From a bacterium (lineage in GTDB: Bacteria > JAHJDO01): a stretch of 16,188 nucleotides of DNA. Numbering within the stretch: the stretch's first letter is position 1; each line of letters opens with the position of its first letter. The position numbers and the translations under genes are program-made. Where the stretch lies: NCBI GenBank assembly GCA_030611945.1, contig JAUWOV010000040.1, positions 1-16,188 of the forward strand. The letters are read 5' to 3'. Below the pieces are notes generated by a model. It was given only the letters and a program-made list of their open reading frames with translations. It had not been told where the DNA came from and made no database searches. Shown here piece after piece: positions 13,281-16,188 of this stretch.

Positions 13281-16188
13281 AGCCTCTCCTCTTCTTCCTT
13301 ATACTCACAACGCAGACATCTCTCTGCTTCTTTACAAGAAGTCTTTTTGCTCCATGTTTTTTCAACTTCTGCAAAAGATTTCCTTTCTTCTAACGGAATT
13401 AAAATATTCTTCGCTCTCTTATGACTAACAGGTTCTTCTTCCGGATCAAAGTCAACTTTGATTGGATCCATAACGTTCCAAGGATATTCATTTCTGCCGC
13501 CTATTAAATATTTATCAATAGCCTTTGCTGCTCTCTGCGCTTCTCCAATTGCCTCTACTACAGTAGAAGGACCTGTCACTACATCACCACCGGCAAACAT
13601 ATCTTTCGTTAAATCTTTATCAAATAAAATCCCTAGAGATGGTTTCTGCCCGATAGCTAAAATTAATGAATCAATTTTCTTGGTAAAATAAGACGATTCT
13701 ATCTCAACAGGTCTTCGTCTGCCTGATTTATCAAATTCGCTAAGTCTCATCTTTACAAATTCGACTTCCAGCTTATTATTAATTGACCTGACTGATTTAA
13801 TGTTTTGAAGAAGCTGTATCTTTATCCCCTCGTTTTCCGCCTCCTTAATTTCCTCTATTTCAGCAGGCATTTCCTCTCTGGTTCTGCGGTATACAACTGT
13901 AACTTCTGCGCCAAGCCGTTTTGCTGTCCTCGCAGCATCAATTGCTGTATTTCCCCCGCCAATAACGACTACTTCCTTTCCTACCTTTGTTTTTTCTCCG
14001 TTATTTACCTTATACAGGAAATCCAATCCGGCCATAACTTTCTCATTATCTATTCCTTCAATGCGAGGCATAATAGACTCCCCTGCGCCAGCAGCAAGAT
14101 AAAAAGCTTTAAAGCCTTGTTTTCTAAGTTTGTCTATACTGATATCCTTTCCGATATTTGTACCGGTTTTTATTTTTACGCCGTATTGACATAAAGCCTG
14201 AATTTCTTTCTCCACAATATTATTAGGAAGTCTATAAGAAGGAATAGCGTAAGTAAGCATTCCTCCTGCTTTGGCTTCAGATTCAAAAACAGTGACATCA
14301 TATCCAAGCGTAGTTAAAAAATAGGCATTGGATAAACCTGACGGACCAGAACCGACTACAGCTACTTTTATTCCGTTGGATTTCTGCTTTTCAGGGAAAC
14401 ATTCCAGATATTCTTCTTCTGCGATAAAACGCTTTACAGAACGAATATTTACCGCTGAATCAATATCGTTCCTTCTGCATTTTGATTCACACTGGTGAGG
14501 ACACACACGTCCGCAGACTGCGGGGAACGGATTAGTTTTTAAATGAACTTTTAAAGCTTGTTTTAAGTTGCCCTCCTTGGTATAGGCAAGATAGGCAGAT
14601 ACATTTACAGAAGCAGGACAAATATTAGAACATGGGGTATATACTAATTTTAAACATACTCCTGCGCGGCATTTTTTATCTTGAATATGCTCAATATATT
14701 CTTCTCTAAAATATTTCAAAGTAGATAAAATCGGATTAGGAGCGGTTTGACCTAAGCCGCAAAGAGCGGTCTGTTTTATCTGAAGTGATAATTCTTCAAG
14801 GATATCCAAATCATCCATTTCGCCTTTTCCTTCACAGATTCTGGTAAGAATGTCCAGCATAATTCGTGTTCCTTGACGGCATGGCGTGCATTTTCCGCAG
14901 GATTCTTCCTGAATAAATTCCATAAAATAGCGCGCCAGATCAACCATGCAGGTATCTTCATCCATTACAATCAATCCGCCCGAACCCATAATAGCGCCTA
15001 GTTCCTGTAATGATTCATAGTCAACAGGTACATTTAAGTGCTGGATTGGAATGCATCCTCCCGAAGGACCGCCAATCTGAACTGCTTTCAATTTTTTATT
15101 ATTTGGAATACCTCCTCCGATATCATAGATAATTGTTCCCAGCGGCATTCCAATCGGTATCTCAATAAGACCTGTATTATTTATATCTCCTGCCAGAGCA
15201 AAAACCTTTGTTCCTCTGCTTTTTTCAGTTCCAACAGAAGCAAAATCATCAGCCCCCTGTAAAATTATATAAGGTATGTTGGCAAAGGTTTCTACATTGT
15301 TTAATACTGTTGGGCAGTCAAACAGACCCTTTTGAGCAGGAAAAGGAGGTTTTGGACGCGGTTCTCCTCTCATGCCTTCTATGGAACGCATAAGCGCAGT
15401 TTCCTCTCCGCATACAAAAGCGCCAGCACCCATCCTGATCTCTATATCAAAATTAAAACCTGTTCCAAGAATGTTTTTCCCGAGAAGCTCATTCTTCTTT
15501 GCCTGTTCAATGGCAAGCGACAACCTTTCCACTGCCAGTGGATATTCCGCGCGAACGTACACATATCCCTGATCCGCGCCAATAGCATAACCGCATATCA
15601 TCATGGCTTCCATCACACTATGCGGATCTCCTTCCAGAATACTTCTGTCCATGAAAGCGCCGGGGTCGCCCTCATCAGCGTTGCATACCACATACTTCTG
15701 TTCTCCCGTGGATGCAGCAGTAAGCTCCCACTTTAAACCCGTTGGGAATCCTGCTCCTCCACGTCCTCTAAGACCCGATCTTTTGATTTCTTCAATCACT
15801 TTACGCGAAGTCATTTTCGTCAACGCTTTTCCAAGAGCCATATATCCGTCAGCAGCAATATATTCCTCAATATCAAGCGGATTGATAATCCCGCAATTCC
15901 TGAGAGCTATTTTTTTCTGAAGCTTGAAGAAATCAATATCATTAAACATTTCCACCATTTCTTCGGTCTTTGGCTTTTTGTAAAAAAGACGTTTAACCAC
16001 TCTTCCTTTTAGCAAATGTTCACGGACAATTTCCTCCGCATCTTCAGGTTTGACATTCTGGTAAAATACTCCGTCAGGATAAACAATCATAATCGGACCT
16101 AACTCACAGGTTCCCATACACCCAGTAGTTATAACATCAACTTCATTTTGAATGCCCACTTCGTTTATTGCTTTCTCCATTGCTCCCT
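13277..16188 (-). CDS. NuoF/HydB-GltD/NfnB fusion flavoprotein (5' end outside window)
   Basis: At least 967 aa counted from a Met at 16180; the frame stays open to the edge. Residue numbers start at that Met. The second half of a thioredoxin-like [2Fe-2S] domain (TTGCMGTCELGP, C21, C25) lacks its first cysteine pair, which should lie upstream. A NuoF core follows: GRGGAGFPTGLKW (139-151), GAGAFVCGEETAL (251-263) and the [4Fe-4S] site C428, C431, C434, C474. A GltD-like module then begins: cysteines 504, 509, 517, 521 and CGRVCPHQCESKC (C556, C560, C564, C568), FAD fold VAVVGSGPSGLSNAYF (606-621), second dinucleotide fold VVVIGGGNTAIDAARTA (737-753) with YRR (764-766), which favours NADPH, and the FAD-closing AGGDVVTGPSTVVEAI (863-878). 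The tail carries C949, C955 and C958. The usual HydB C-terminal ferredoxin domain is replaced by the GltD module. It probably links NAD(H), NADP(H) and ferredoxin/H2 in one complex with HydCBA; an Nfn- or Stn-like transhydrogenase role is possible. Confidence 0.93.
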   Translation of the reverse strand, partial: GAMEKAINEVGIQNEVDVITTGCMGTCELGPIMIVYPDGVFYQNVKPEDAEEIVREHLLKGRVVKRLFYKKPKTEEMVEMFNDIDFFKLQKKIALRNCGIINPLDIEEYIAADGYMALGKALTKMTSRKVIEEIKRSGLRGRGGAGFPTGLKWELTAASTGEQKYVVCNADEGDPGAFMDRSILEGDPHSVMEAMMICGYAIGADQGYVYVRAEYPLAVERLSLAIEQAKKNELLGKNILGTGFNFDIEIRMGAGAFVCGEETALMRSIEGMRGEPRPKPPFPAQKGLFDCPTVLNNVETFANIPYIILQGADDFASVGTEKSRGTKVFALAGDINNTGLIEIPIGMPLGTIIYDIGGGIPNNKKLKAVQIGGPSGGCIPIQHLNVPVDYESLQELGAIMGSGGLIVMDEDTCMVDLARYFMEFIQEESCGKCTPCRQGTRIMLDILTRICEGKGEMDDLDILEELSLQIKQTALCGLGQTAPNPILSTLKYFREEYIEHIQDKKCRAGVCLKLVYTPCSNICPASVNVSAYLAYTKEGNLKQALKVHLKTNPFPAVCGRVCPHQCESKCRRNDIDSAVNIRSVKRFIAEEEYLECFPEKQKSNGIKVAVVGSGPSGLSNAYFLTTLGYDVTVFESEAKAGGMLTYAIPSYRLPNNIVEKEIQALCQYGVKIKTGTNIGKDISIDKLRKQGFKAFYLAAGAGESIMPRIEGIDNEKVMAGLDFLYKVNNGEKTKVGKEVVVIGGGNTAIDAARTAKRLGAEVTVVYRRTREEMPAEIEEIKEAENEGIKIQLLQNIKSVRSINNKLEVEFVKMRLSEFDKSGRRRPVEIESSYFTKKIDSLILAIGQKPSLGILFDKDLTKDMFAGGDVVTGPSTVVEAIGEAQRAAKAIDKYLIGGRNEYPWNVMDPIKVDFDPEEEPVSHKRAKNILIPLEERKSFAEVEKTWSKKTSCKEAERCLRCEYKEEEERL

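Noticed and set aside
13805-14194. 129-codon plus-strand reading frame with hydrophobic stretches
   Set aside because: It is antisense to the well-supported GltD module of the fusion gene; its hydrophobic look arises from the complementary codons.
15332-15736. 134-codon plus-strand reading frame
   Set aside because: It is antisense to the conserved NuoF core; no ribosome binding site or family features.
16178-16188. ATG at 16180 with AGGGAG just upstream as the true start of the fusion gene
   Set aside because: The thioredoxin-like [2Fe-2S] domain would lack its first half and first cysteine pair. The frame stays open upstream, so the real start is more likely outside the window.

Overview
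All genes in this window lie on the minus strand and read right to left. The set (an [FeFe]-hydrogenase operon with NAD(P)H- and ferredoxin-linked modules, a D-lactate dehydrogenase, a flavin reductase of the rubredoxin-partner type, an Rrf2 regulator and an acetate-transporter remnant) points to a strictly anaerobic, H2-producing fermentative bacterium. Base composition is low to moderate G+C. I cannot name the lineage: a Firmicute or an anaerobic candidate phylum (Omnitrophota or Elusimicrobiota type) would both fit. No tRNA, rRNA, CRISPR array, integrase or intact transposase was found.

Right part (about 9739-16188): a tightly coupled redox operon. It opens with a large protein, cut by the window edge, that fuses a NuoF/HydB-like NADH-binding flavoprotein to a complete GltD/NfnB-like NAD(P)H:FAD module. 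Then come HydC (NuoE-like [2Fe-2S] protein), a second stand-alone NuoF core (HydB-like) and the catalytic [FeFe]-hydrogenase HydA. The genes overlap or abut (4-nt overlap, 3-nt gap, 7-nt overlap). The predicted complex would connect H2, ferredoxin, NAD(H) and, through the GltD module, probably NADP(H). Directly after the hydA stop codon lies a 36-codon remnant of a SatP/YaaH acetate transporter with a good ribosome binding site.

Middle part (about 2311-9457): a complete type I restriction-modification operon, hsdR-hsdM-hsdS, followed by an overlapping gene for a UvrD-like superfamily 1 helicase with an unusual motif IV. Both ends of this block carry small palindromes headed by TGTAG, resembling REP elements, in opposite orientation at the two ends. 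One right-hand palindrome ends in a T-tract and probably terminates the hydrogenase operon. The helicase gene is visibly more A+T-rich than the hydrogenase genes. The block looks like an inserted defence island.

Left part (1-1964): an apparent operon ldhA - rrf2 - flavin reductase (cut by the left edge). A promoter with consensus-like -35 and -10 boxes lies directly before ldhA, with an imperfect 17-bp inverted repeat between and over the boxes. This suggests repression by the Rrf2 protein encoded in the same operon. The ldhA product has an unusual four-cysteine tail. Both operon-leading genes visible here, ldhA and hsdR, have a -10-like box so close to the ATG that the transcripts may be leaderless.
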